In this document: piece by piece, positions 41,369-48,801 of the stretch
Numbering within the stretch: the first letter of the stretch is position 1
Layout of the letters: each line of letters begins with the position of its first letter
DNA from: Rhizobiales bacterium dw_265
Lineage (GTDB): Bacteria > Pseudomonadota > Alphaproteobacteria > Micropepsales > Micropepsaceae
Reading direction: 5' to 3'
Assembly (NCBI GenBank): GCA_018449595.1
Contig: JAAVUU010000001.1
Coordinates: 372,001 to 436,000, forward strand
Length of the DNA stretch: 64,000 nucleotides
Position numbers and translations under genes: made by a program
Notes under the pieces: model-generated
What the model was told of the DNA's origin: nothing
The model's database searches: none
The model's input: the letters and a program-made list of their open reading frames with translations, nothing else

Positions 41369-41827
41369 ATGGAACGCGTAACTATCACGATCGACGGCGA
41401 ACTGCTCGAGACGGTGGACGCCATGGTGCGCGAGCGCAACTATCCCAACCGTTCCGAAGCCATACGGGAAATGCTGCGCGAAGCGGCCAGCGCCCGCTAT
41501 GCCCAGGCCGGCCGCGCGCCCTGCGTTGCCACTCTCACATATGTTTTCAGCCACAGCACGCGTGAACTGTCGCAGCGCCTGACGCAACAGCAACACAACC
41601 ACCATGAACTTGGCATTGCGTCCACCCATGTCCATTTCGATCATGACACCTGCCTGGAAGTATCCATCCTGCGCGGCCCCATCGATGCGGTGCGGAAATT
41701 TTCCGATGATCTGACGGCGCAACGCGGTGTTCGCCACTCCAGCCTGCATATCATCCCTGTAAAGACGTTGCGCCATCGTCACAGCCACGAGCCCGGCGCC
41801 ACCCATCACACCCATACCTCGCTATAG
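41369..41827 (+). CDS. nikR: Nickel-responsive regulator NikR
   Basis: 152 residues. A ribbon-helix-helix (Met-Glu-Arg-Val-Thr-Ile-Thr-Ile to Arg-Ser-Glu-Ala-Ile-Arg) is followed by an ACT-like domain. The nickel ligands are all present: His in Gln-His-Asn-His-His, His-Val-His and Cys in Asp-Thr-Cys-Leu-Glu. The tail is His-rich. NikR bound to nickel represses nickel uptake genes. It is divergent from the NiCoT gene with a matching operator between, so it should control that transporter. Its presence inside an aromatic locus suggests a local need for nickel. Confidence 0.93.
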   Translation: MERVTITIDGELLETVDAMVRERNYPNRSEAIREMLREAASARYAQAGRAPCVATLTYVFSHSTRELSQRLTQQQHNHHELGIASTHVHFDHDTCLEVSILRGPIDAVRKFSDDLTAQRGVRHSSLHIIPVKTLRHRHSHEPGATHHTHTSL

Positions 41828-41831
41828 GATC

Positions 41832-42302
41832 CTAGCCGCCCAACGCATGCAGTATGTCGGGCAGATACTCCGCATCCTGCGTCAGGGTCAGTATCCGCGC
41901 CCACGGGCGCAACTGCTGCAATGCCAGAGAGGTTTTGCCTTCATCCGCATCGGCCGTTCCAAGAAGCACGGCCCCAACCTTGATGCCGCGCGCAACGCAA
42001 TAGCTGCCGACTTCCCGCGCCAGATCCAATGTGTAACCCACACGGCCCACCATGACGACCATGTCGAAGCTGCCTTCCGCGGCGGCATCCGACCAGTCGC
42101 CAGGCAGCGTAGCCGGCCCGGGCGGCGCATCGAAATTGACGAACCGCACATTGTGCCAGCCCTGTCCCGCGAACAAAGACCACAAGTTCCTGCTCCGGGC
42201 GTCAAGCGCCACGACCAGGATATGGCGCGGCGTCGCGTTGGGATCGCCGATCCGAAAACGGGATTGCGTCGCCGAATTGTTATAAGCCGAATCCGATTGC
42301 AT
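41832..42302 (-). CDS. Rossmann-like protein of unknown function after the Rieske oxygenase gene
   Basis: 156 residues. Alternating strands and helices (His-Ile-Leu-Val-Val-Ala-Leu-Asp, Phe-Asp-Met-Val-Val-Met-Val-Gly, Val-Gly-Ala-Val-Leu-Leu-Gly) suggest a small Rossmann-type fold, possibly nucleotide binding. It begins 13 bases after the oxygenase large-subunit gene, so it is the last member of that operon. A GTG at 42305 is an equal start candidate. I recognise no characterised family. The overlapping plus-strand frame lacks such structure. Confidence 0.55.
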   Translation of the reverse strand: MQSDSAYNNSATQSRFRIGDPNATPRHILVVALDARSRNLWSLFAGQGWHNVRFVNFDAPPGPATLPGDWSDAAAEGSFDMVVMVGRVGYTLDLAREVGSYCVARGIKVGAVLLGTADADEGKTSLALQQLRPWARILTLTQDAEYLPDILHALGG

Positions 42303-42315
42303 CACGACCCTGTCT

Positions 42316-43602
42316 TCACACTGACGCGAACGCCTTCCCGGGCTTGACGGTCAGGAATTCCTTGCGCCCATCAATGAACGCCTTGTCGGGGGACAACACA
42401 ATCGCCGCGGAGCGTACCTGCTGCTCCTCCGGCATGCGGCCCGGCGGCAGTTCCGCCTTCTGCGCCAGCCCCTTGGCGGCGCGGATCAGCTTCAATCGCG
42501 CCATGATGATGCCGTTGTCGGTCGTGGTCAGGTTTTCCTTGGTCCGGTCCACGATCGGTCCCATGCTTTCCTGCAGCGACGCGTCCTGCATTCCAATGCC
42601 CTCAACGCCGCTGTAGCTGGTACCGGCCTTCTGCGCGGCACGGTCCATCAGATAGTCGTTGTCCTTGTTGGCGGCCGGCCGATAGGTGCCCGGGACATAC
42701 TGGACATGAATGCCCTTGCCATCCCGCATCGCCCCAACCTCCGCATCGGTCAGTTTGCGGGTCGGATGGTAGTCGAAGCTCCAGGCCCAACAATTTTCGT
42801 CGTCGATCGGAATCCAGAAATGGCCATGGATCGGATGGTCGCCGCGGGGCGGCACCATCGTGAAGCACGGCATGATCCAGGGGGTGATCCGCCAGTAATA
42901 GTTTCCGCCTTCGGCACGGCGCCGGGCGCCGATATAGAGGCCGGCGGAATGATCGCAAACCTCGAAATAAGGCTGGGAGTCGCTGAGATTGTACTGGTTG
43001 CCCTTGGCGCCCTTGAAAAGCGGATCGGATGAAAGATTGCCGCGATGCAGGAAGGAGACATGCGCGCTGTCGATGCCGCCCTCCATCGCCTGGAGCCAGT
43101 TGCATTCCTGCAGCCGTTTGGAGGTGAAGCTCTGTTCCGGCGGAACCATGATGAATTCCCATTCCGGCAACGGCGGCTGCCGCTCGGGCGGCCCCATATA
43201 GGTCCAGAGTATTCCACCCCGCTCGACCAATGGATAAGCCTTCAGCTTGACCCGCTTGCGAAATCCACTTTCCTCGGGCTCGGATGGAACCTCCAGGCAC
43301 TCGCCAAGCACATTGAATTTCCAGCCGTGATAGGGGCAGCGGATCCCGCAGTCCTCGTTGCGGCCGAACCACAGCGACACGCCGCGATGGGCGCAGAATT
43401 CGTCTATCAGGCCGTAGGCGCCGCTCGTATCGCGAAATGCGATCAACCGTTCCGACAGAAGCTTCATGCGAACCGGCGGACAATCGTTTTCCGGCAGTTC
43501 CTCCGCGAGCAAGGCGGGAATCCAATAGCACCGGAACATTTCGCCCATCGGCGTGCCCGATCCGGTCTGCGTCACCAGCTGGTTCTGTTCAGTCCTCAAC
43601 AT
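42316..43602 (-). CDS. Rieske non-haem iron oxygenase, large subunit (phthalate 4,5-dioxygenase type)
   Basis: 428 residues. The Rieske cluster ligands are Cys70-x-His72 and Cys89-x2-His92. The mononuclear iron site is Asp178-x2-His181-x4-His186. The N-terminal Gly-Thr-Pro-Met-Gly-Glu-Met-Phe-Arg-x-Tyr-Trp-Ile-Pro-Ala block and the overall length match the phthalate 4,5-dioxygenase group, which takes electrons from separate proteins and has only alpha subunits. The start at 43602 has GAGG upstream. Ferredoxin and reductase genes precede it in the operon. The substrate is probably an aromatic carboxylate, but sequence alone does not decide which. Confidence 0.9.
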   Translation of the reverse strand: MLRTEQNQLVTQTGSGTPMGEMFRCYWIPALLAEELPENDCPPVRMKLLSERLIAFRDTSGAYGLIDEFCAHRGVSLWFGRNEDCGIRCPYHGWKFNVLGECLEVPSEPEESGFRKRVKLKAYPLVERGGILWTYMGPPERQPPLPEWEFIMVPPEQSFTSKRLQECNWLQAMEGGIDSAHVSFLHRGNLSSDPLFKGAKGNQYNLSDSQPYFEVCDHSAGLYIGARRRAEGGNYYWRITPWIMPCFTMVPPRGDHPIHGHFWIPIDDENCWAWSFDYHPTRKLTDAEVGAMRDGKGIHVQYVPGTYRPAANKDNDYLMDRAAQKAGTSYSGVEGIGMQDASLQESMGPIVDRTKENLTTTDNGIIMARLKLIRAAKGLAQKAELPPGRMPEEQQVRSAAIVLSPDKAFIDGRKEFLTVKPGKAFASV

Positions 43603-43633
43603 CCTTGAGCCCTCGTCCACATCGTATTCATTG

Positions 43634-44932
43634 TTATGCGACCTGCCGTTGCTGCTTGGCCCGCCGCGCGATATCCATCAAAGGGAACGCCGGATCCGCC
43701 AATTCGGCGTCCGAAACCGTCACCCTTGACCCGATTAAGTCTTTTGCGGATCGCAGTTCGCGCGCAGCGTTGAACCCCGCCGCAAAAACCAGTTGTCCGT
43801 CGAGCGTCTGGAAGTGCAGCCTCGCGCCATCGGGCTTTTCCCGCGTAATCTCCCGCGCACGGTCATGACGCAGACCGAACATCTGCAGGTTCAGCCCATA
43901 TTGATCGCTCCAGAACCAGGGCACCTCGGCATAGGGCAGCGCGGCCTTTTGCCCGGCCAGGTTCTTTGCAAGGGCTATCGCGGAGTTCTGGGCATATTGC
44001 CAACTCTCCAGCGTCACATGCCGGCCGAAAAGCGGCGAAAACTGGCGCGCGACATCACCCACGGCGAAGATAAGGGGATCGCTGGTGGCGCCGAACGCAT
44101 CCGTCACCACCGCGCCATCAACGGCGAGCCCCGCAGTCACGGCGAGTTCCGCGTTGGGCACCACACCGATACCGGCAACGATGACATCCGCTGCGATGCT
44201 CTCACCGGCGGCGGTATGGGCAATTCCCTTGCCTTCATCCTGTTCAAACCGTTCCAGCCGCGCGCCGAAATGAAGCGAAACGCCCTTGCGCTTGTGAAGG
44301 TCTCCCAGAGCAGCACCAAGACCCGCCGGTGCAATGCGCGAGACCGGCACGGCCGCCGCTTCCATCAGAGTGACCCGGCAACCACGCTCCACCGCGGCGG
44401 CGGCAACTTCCAGCCCGATGAATCCGGCGCCAATGACAAGAACATGCCGCTCCGGCTGAAGCCGGGAACGCAATACCCTGCTGTCGGCAAGATCGCGCAG
44501 ATAGAGACACCCCGCTTTCGCCGCGCCCGATACCTGAAGATGGCGCGGCCGCGCGCCGGTGGCCAGGACAAGGACGCCATAGTCCAATACCCGGCCATCC
44601 GACAGATGAACCTGCCTGGCGGAACGATCAATATCGACAGCGCGCACGCCGGCATGGAACGCAATCTGATGCGTCGACAAAAGGCCGGGCGGATGGACCC
44701 AGGTAATCGCTTCCACATCCCTTACCAGCATATCCTTGGACAGCGACGGCCGCTCATAGGGGGGCTCGTATTCGCTCCCGACCAGGGTCAGGGCGCCGGA
44801 AAAGCCATTGGCGCGGATGGCTTCGACGAAGCGGCCCCCCGCCTGGCCGGCGCCGACCACCACGACACCCCGTTCAGCCGCGGCCTGCCGGGCATACGCC
44901 ATGATGTCGCCGGCATCCCCTGCGCCATTCAT
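43634..44932 (-). CDS. Ferredoxin reductase of the Rieske oxygenase (FAD/NAD)
   Basis: 432 residues. Val-Val-Gly-Ala-Gly-Gln-Ala-Gly-Gly near residue 20 binds FAD, Val-Ile-Gly-Ala-Gly-Phe-Ile-Gly-Leu-Glu near 150 binds NAD, and Phe-Ala-Val-Gly-Asp-Val-Ala is the second FAD contact. Pro-Tyr-Glu-Arg-Pro-Ser-Leu-Ser-Lys is typical of oxygenase-coupled reductases. It passes electrons from NADH to the Rieske ferredoxin. The ATG at 44932 overlaps the ferredoxin stop by four bases. Having a separate reductase and ferredoxin is unusual for phthalate-type oxygenases, which often use one fused reductase. Confidence 0.92.
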   Translation of the reverse strand: MNGAGDAGDIMAYARQAAAERGVVVVGAGQAGGRFVEAIRANGFSGALTLVGSEYEPPYERPSLSKDMLVRDVEAITWVHPPGLLSTHQIAFHAGVRAVDIDRSARQVHLSDGRVLDYGVLVLATGARPRHLQVSGAAKAGCLYLRDLADSRVLRSRLQPERHVLVIGAGFIGLEVAAAAVERGCRVTLMEAAAVPVSRIAPAGLGAALGDLHKRKGVSLHFGARLERFEQDEGKGIAHTAAGESIAADVIVAGIGVVPNAELAVTAGLAVDGAVVTDAFGATSDPLIFAVGDVARQFSPLFGRHVTLESWQYAQNSAIALAKNLAGQKAALPYAEVPWFWSDQYGLNLQMFGLRHDRAREITREKPDGARLHFQTLDGQLVFAAGFNAARELRSAKDLIGSRVTVSDAELADPAFPLMDIARRAKQQRQVA

Positions 44933-45267
44933 GGTGCGGCCCCGCCGGCAGGTGTCCCGATATAGATCGTGCCGTCCCTAACCACCACGCGCCAGGTCTT
45001 CAAAGGCAATATGCACGGCGCCGCGGTCGGCAGCCCGGTCAGGATGCTGAAACGGCCCTGGTGGAAGGGACATTCGATTTCCTCTCCCTCGACATACCCC
45101 TCCGACAGAGAGCCCGGCCCATGGGTACACATATCCTGTGTCACGTAATAAGCGCCGTCCACTTCAAAAACGGCCAAGGGCTCGCCGTCCAGCTCTGCCC
45201 GGAATGGTTGGTCGGGGCTGACGTCGCTCGTCTGGCAGACTTCGTGAAATGCCGTTTCCGCGTACAA
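44929..45267 (-). CDS. Rieske-type [2Fe-2S] ferredoxin
   Basis: 112 residues. Cluster ligands are Cys47-x-His49 and Cys66-x2-His69, with the usual Gly-Ser-Leu-Ser-Glu-Gly between. It carries electrons from the reductase to the oxygenase. The start is a TTG at 45267, chosen because it begins just before the Phe-His-Glu-Val-Cys strand, has GGGAG eight bases upstream and lies downstream of a good promoter and operator. No ATG or GTG fits, and an ATG-started extension of 66 residues would swallow that promoter. It is the first gene of the oxygenase operon. Confidence 0.85.
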   Translation of the reverse strand: MYAETAFHEVCQTSDVSPDQPFRAELDGEPLAVFEVDGAYYVTQDMCTHGPGSLSEGYVEGEEIECPFHQGRFSILTGLPTAAPCILPLKTWRVVVRDGTIYIGTPAGGAAP

Positions 45268-45318
45268 AAAAACTGCTCCCGTAAGATGCCCAATGGGGCG
45301 CTTCGGGATTTGCCGGTT

Positions 45319-45366
45319 GTTCGTATCCCGCACTTTCGTTATAATATAGAGGTCGGTTCGGGTCAA
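45319..45366 (-). promoter_or_regulatory. Promoter and regulon operator of the Rieske oxygenase operon
   Basis: Minus-strand TTGACC (45361-45366) and TATAAC (45338-45343) with a 17-base spacer, the best promoter in the locus. The operator GTGCG-GGATA-CGAAC (45333-45319) starts four bases after the -10. Read on the plus strand it is GTTCG-N5-CGCAC, the arrangement known for PcaU/PobR sites. Confidence 0.8.
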
Positions 45367-45483
45367 TGTCTGACATCGTCCGCATACGAAAAATGGCCAT
45401 GCGCGCAACTGGATGCGCCAATTGTCACATCGTCGAAAAATGCGGCAGACGTAAATGTCATGCACGCGGAAACGGGGGAAATA

Positions 45484-46737
45484 ATGAGTGAACTTCGTCA
45501 GGTCGATACCACCTCTAAAAAGGGAGCGCGCACGCTGCTGTTGCTGATGGTTCTGGTCTCGACCGCCGCCTTCCTCGAAGGCTTCGACGGACAGATTCAG
45601 GGCTACACGGCGCCGGTCCTGATTCGGCTATGGCATATCCACAAGAGCGCGTTCGGCCCGGTCTTCGTCCTGTTCCAATTGGGCTTCCTTCTGGGCGCGC
45701 TCGGCCTGGGCAATCTCGGTGACATCGTCGGCCGCCGCCGGGTGATCATCGTCAACGTGCTGCTGTTCGGCCTGTTCACCATCGCGGGCGGTTTCACCGC
45801 CAATGTCGCGACCCTCGCGGCGACACGCTTCCTCTCCGCCCTGTTCCTGGGCGGCACGATCCCGAATGCCATTGCGCTGCTGATCGACTATTCCCCCACC
45901 ACGCGCCGGGCGCTTGGCGTCAGCGTCATGTACGTCATATATGCGCTGGGCGGCTCCAGCGGCGGCTTCGCATCCGCCGTTCTTGTCCCCACCCTGGGCT
46001 GGCAGTCGGTCTACTGGATTTGCGGCGCCGTTGCGATCGCCTATAGCGGCGTGTTGTACCTGTACCTGCCGGAATCCATCTACTTCATGCACGCCGGCGC
46101 GACACTGCCGCCGGCGGATGCCGCACCGCGGAAAGGAAAGACAGCCTGGGTGGGGCAATTGTTTGCAAATCATCGCGGGGTCATGACCATCGCGCTATGG
46201 GCCGCGTTTTGCGGCAGCCAGATCGCCTTGCAATTTTCCAACAGCTGGATGCCGACCATCCTGTCCGGCGCCGGTCTCAGCTATGGCCGCTCGGTCGTTT
46301 CTTCGGCACTCTTCCAAGGCGGCGGCGCGGTGGGCAGCGTTGTCTGCGGCTGGCTTTTGGGACGGCCCGGCGGCATCCGCTGGCTTTTCGCCCTGAGCCT
46401 CGGAGCCGTGCCGGTTCTGATCGGAATTGGACATGCCGTCGCGGTACCTTGGCTGCTGACCAGTCTGGCGTGCGGCGCCGGCTTCTGCATCATCGGATCC
46501 CAGACCGGGCTGAACGCCTCGGCCGGCTTCCTGTACCCTGCCAATATGCGGTCCACCGGTGCCGGCTGGGCAAACGGGGTTGGCCGGGTGGGTGCAATGT
46601 GCGGTCCTGCCCTGGGCGCGGCGCTGATCAGCCTGGAAATGCCCATAGCGACGGTCTTCCTGGTGGCATCCATCCCCAGTTTTACCGTTTCTCTTTTGGC
46701 GCTGGCGGTTCATGCTACAAATCCCGCGAAGGACTGA
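45484..46737 (+). CDS. MFS transporter, aromatic acid:H+ symporter type
   Basis: 417 residues, twelve membrane helices. Phe-Leu-Glu-Gly-Phe-Asp-Gly in helix 1 and Gly-Asp-Ile-Val-Gly-Arg-Arg-Arg in the loop between helices 2 and 3 fit the PcaK/BenK group, which imports benzoate-type acids; the helix-1 Asp is needed for transport there. It provides a second, proton-driven uptake route beside the TTT system. It is divergent from the Rieske operon and followed by the IclR regulator gene after 16 bases, so the two are probably co-transcribed. Confidence 0.85.
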   Translation: MSELRQVDTTSKKGARTLLLLMVLVSTAAFLEGFDGQIQGYTAPVLIRLWHIHKSAFGPVFVLFQLGFLLGALGLGNLGDIVGRRRVIIVNVLLFGLFTIAGGFTANVATLAATRFLSALFLGGTIPNAIALLIDYSPTTRRALGVSVMYVIYALGGSSGGFASAVLVPTLGWQSVYWICGAVAIAYSGVLYLYLPESIYFMHAGATLPPADAAPRKGKTAWVGQLFANHRGVMTIALWAAFCGSQIALQFSNSWMPTILSGAGLSYGRSVVSSALFQGGGAVGSVVCGWLLGRPGGIRWLFALSLGAVPVLIGIGHAVAVPWLLTSLACGAGFCIIGSQTGLNASAGFLYPANMRSTGAGWANGVGRVGAMCGPALGAALISLEMPIATVFLVASIPSFTVSLLALAVHATNPAKD

Positions 46738-46753
46738 AGCAGGAATCGCCACG

Positions 46754-47587
46754 ATGGTGCCGAAAAGCACGACAAAAGCCCGGAACACAATTCCGGCGGA
46801 CAATATCGAGAAGGAGAGCCTCTCCGAGAAGAATTATATTGCCGCCCTGGCGAGGGGGCTATCCGTCATTCGCGCCTTTGCCAATCAACGCGACCGGCTG
46901 ACCCTGGCGGAACTCTCCAAGATCGTGGAATTGCCCCGGGCCACCGTGCGCCGCTGCCTGATCACCTTGAGCACTCTGGGCTATGTCGAAACCAATGGTA
47001 AGTATTTCCGGCTGTCGCCCCTCGTCCTGACTCTTTCCCAAGCCTATTTTTCCTCCAGTTCGCTGCCGCGCATAGCGCAACGCCATATCGAACAGGTCAG
47101 CGACACGGTCAGCGAGTCCTGCTCCGTGTCGGTTCTGATGGGCGACGAGGTCTTCTATATCGCGCGGTCATCCCGCAAGCGCAAGGCGTCGCTGCATCGC
47201 GATGTCGGGGTGAACCTGCCGGCTTACTGCACCTCGATGGGACGGATCATGCTCGCCAATCTGACGCCCCAGCAGTTGAATGTCTACTTCGCGCGCGTGT
47301 CGCTGAAAAAGCTCAATCATAAAACCATCGCCGACGAGGACACCTTGCGAAGCGTGCTCGATCAGGTTCGCAAAGACGATTACTGCATCATCGAGGGCGA
47401 ACTTGAGATAGACCTGCGCGCGATCGCCGTGCCGTTGCGCGACATGGCCGGCAATGTCGTGGCGGCGATCAACGTCAGCACCGATATCAACCGGCTTACC
47501 CGCAAGCAACTGGTGACCGAAGTCCTGCCGGTGATGCGCCAGGCCGCATCAAAGATCCGTCACTCCCTGGTTTCCCTCTCCGCATGA
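46754..47587 (+). CDS. IclR-family regulator of the PcaU/PcaR/PobR type
   Basis: 277 residues. A winged helix at about 25-85 (Leu-Ala-Arg-Gly-Leu-Ser-Val-Ile-Arg-Ala-Phe, Leu-Ala-Glu-Leu, Arg-Ala-Thr-Val-Arg-Arg-Cys-Leu) precedes the IclR effector domain with Tyr-Cys-Thr-Ser-Met-Gly-Arg. The helix sequence and Arg-Arg-Cys-Leu turn are characteristic of the protocatechuate and 4-hydroxybenzoate regulators, which bind dyads of the GTTCG-N5-CGCAC kind. Eight such sites occur across this locus and no other IclR gene is present, so it is the likely controller. The effector is probably an aromatic acid. Confidence 0.9.
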   Translation: MVPKSTTKARNTIPADNIEKESLSEKNYIAALARGLSVIRAFANQRDRLTLAELSKIVELPRATVRRCLITLSTLGYVETNGKYFRLSPLVLTLSQAYFSSSSLPRIAQRHIEQVSDTVSESCSVSVLMGDEVFYIARSSRKRKASLHRDVGVNLPAYCTSMGRIMLANLTPQQLNVYFARVSLKKLNHKTIADEDTLRSVLDQVRKDDYCIIEGELEIDLRAIAVPLRDMAGNVVAAINVSTDINRLTRKQLVTEVLPVMRQAASKIRHSLVSLSA

Positions 47588-47600
47588 CCGTGCCGCCCTG

Positions 47601-48179
47601 ATGCAAGAGCACTGTACCGTCCCCTCTTCTTCATGCCGGTCGGTGCCAAGCGCACGCGAGCTTTTTTTCCTGTTCTGCCGCGTCGGCCTGACCAGTTTCG
47701 GCGGTGGCACGAGCGGCTGGCTCTATCGCGAGATGGTGCTGCAGAAGCGGTGGATCGCGGAAGGGGAATTTCTGGATGTCCAGGCGCTGTGCCAGGCGCT
47801 GCCCGGCGTAAACGTCACAAACCTGGCTGTCTGGATGGGGCACCGCCTCCTCGGGCCGATGGGGGTGGCGAGCGCCTTGGCCGGCATCATCCTGTTGCCT
47901 TCGGTGCTGATTGTGCTGATTGCCGTCGTGTTTTCGAGGATCACGCATTACCCGCTGACCAATATCGCGATGACGGGTGCGGTTGCCGCCGCCATCGGTT
48001 TGCCCTTCTCCATGGCCGTAATGATGGCCGTCCGCGTGCGCCGCGCGGCCGTGCCGCTTCTTGTCTGCGGCGCGACTTTCGCGCTCATTGGCCTGTTCAA
48101 GGTTCCATTGATCTGGGTCGCGCTGGGCTGTGGCGGCTTCAGCGTGATCGCGGAGTTCATCCGGCAGGATACCGCGTGA
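47601..48179 (+). CDS. Chromate transporter family protein, first half
   Basis: 192 residues, one CHR domain with five or six helices. Phe-Cys-Arg-Val-Gly-Leu-Thr-Ser-Phe-Gly-Gly-Gly and Leu-Cys-Gln-Ala-Leu-Pro-Gly are the domain signature. Short CHR proteins work as pairs; the partner begins one base into its stop codon. It follows the IclR gene by 13 bases. Chromate is transported by some members, but many have no tested substrate, and a sulfate- or oxyanion-linked role is equally possible. Confidence 0.85.
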   Translation: MQEHCTVPSSSCRSVPSARELFFLFCRVGLTSFGGGTSGWLYREMVLQKRWIAEGEFLDVQALCQALPGVNVTNLAVWMGHRLLGPMGVASALAGIILLPSVLIVLIAVVFSRITHYPLTNIAMTGAVAAAIGLPFSMAVMMAVRVRRAAVPLLVCGATFALIGLFKVPLIWVALGCGGFSVIAEFIRQDTA

Positions 48180-48715
48180 TGGCGAAACCGCTGGCCGGTC
48201 TTTTTACGGTCTTTCTGCCGCTGTCTTTTTTCACGATAGGCGGCGGCCAGGCGATCATCGCGGAGGTCCAGCGGCAGTCCGTTACTGTCCATCACTGGAT
48301 GACGAACAGCGAATTCGCCGAGCTTTTCGCGGTCTCCCGCATGGCGCCCGGGCCGGGTTCTCTTTACATCACCTTGATCGGCTGGGATGTCGCCGGGCCG
48401 GCCGGCGCGGTTGTGGCGACGGTCGCGATATTCGGCCCCAGTTTGGTGCTCACCTACATCATCGCCCGGATATGGTCGCCGCACGGCAAGGCACGATGGC
48501 AGCGATCCTTGGAGGCGGGCTTGCGCCCTGTCGCTGCCGGCATGGTGCTGGCCAGCGTATATGTGCTTCTGATGAGCCTCAACGGCGGCTGGTGGGCGCG
48601 AGGCATCGCGCTATCCTCGACCGCCGCCCTTCTCGCCACGCGCGTCCACCCCTTCCTGGTGCTCGCCGCCGGCTCGTTGGCGTTTCTCGGCATCAGCCAT
48701 TTCATACCGGGCTGA
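48179..48715 (+). CDS. Chromate transporter family protein, second half
   Basis: 178 residues, the second CHR domain: Phe-Thr-Ile-Gly-Gly-Gly-Gln-Ala and Ser-Arg-Met-Ala-Pro-Gly-Pro-Gly-Ser. TGATG overlap with the first half gives coupled translation and a likely one-to-one complex. Its last codons are followed by a hairpin that can stop transcription from both sides. Nothing in the pair contacts aromatic metabolism directly; it may be a passenger on the MFS-iclR transcript. Confidence 0.85.
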   Translation: MAKPLAGLFTVFLPLSFFTIGGGQAIIAEVQRQSVTVHHWMTNSEFAELFAVSRMAPGPGSLYITLIGWDVAGPAGAVVATVAIFGPSLVLTYIIARIWSPHGKARWQRSLEAGLRPVAAGMVLASVYVLLMSLNGGWWARGIALSSTAALLATRVHPFLVLAAGSLAFLGISHFIPG

Positions 48716-48731
48716 AACACCGGCCCGTACC

Positions 48732-48772
48732 TCAAAAAACATCGCGGGCCGACCCAGGGGGAGCCGGCCCGC
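48732..48772 (-). terminator. Terminator after the second TonB receptor gene
   Basis: Arms GCGGGCCG (48744-48751) and CGGCCCGC (48765-48772) form a perfect eight-pair stem. On the minus strand it is followed by GATGTTTTTT, so it ends the receptor transcript. It lies between convergent genes. Confidence 0.75.
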
Positions 48773-48801
48773 GACAACACCAGACGGGCAAACAGACCCG
48801 C

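Noticed and set aside
45439..45453. A further regulon operator facing the MFS gene
   Set aside because: ATGCG-GCAGA-CGTAA matches the consensus at too few positions to count.
44929..45465. A 178-residue ATG-started version of the Rieske ferredoxin
   Set aside because: The extra 66 residues are not ferredoxin-like and would contain the promoter and operator; the TTG at 45267 fits better.
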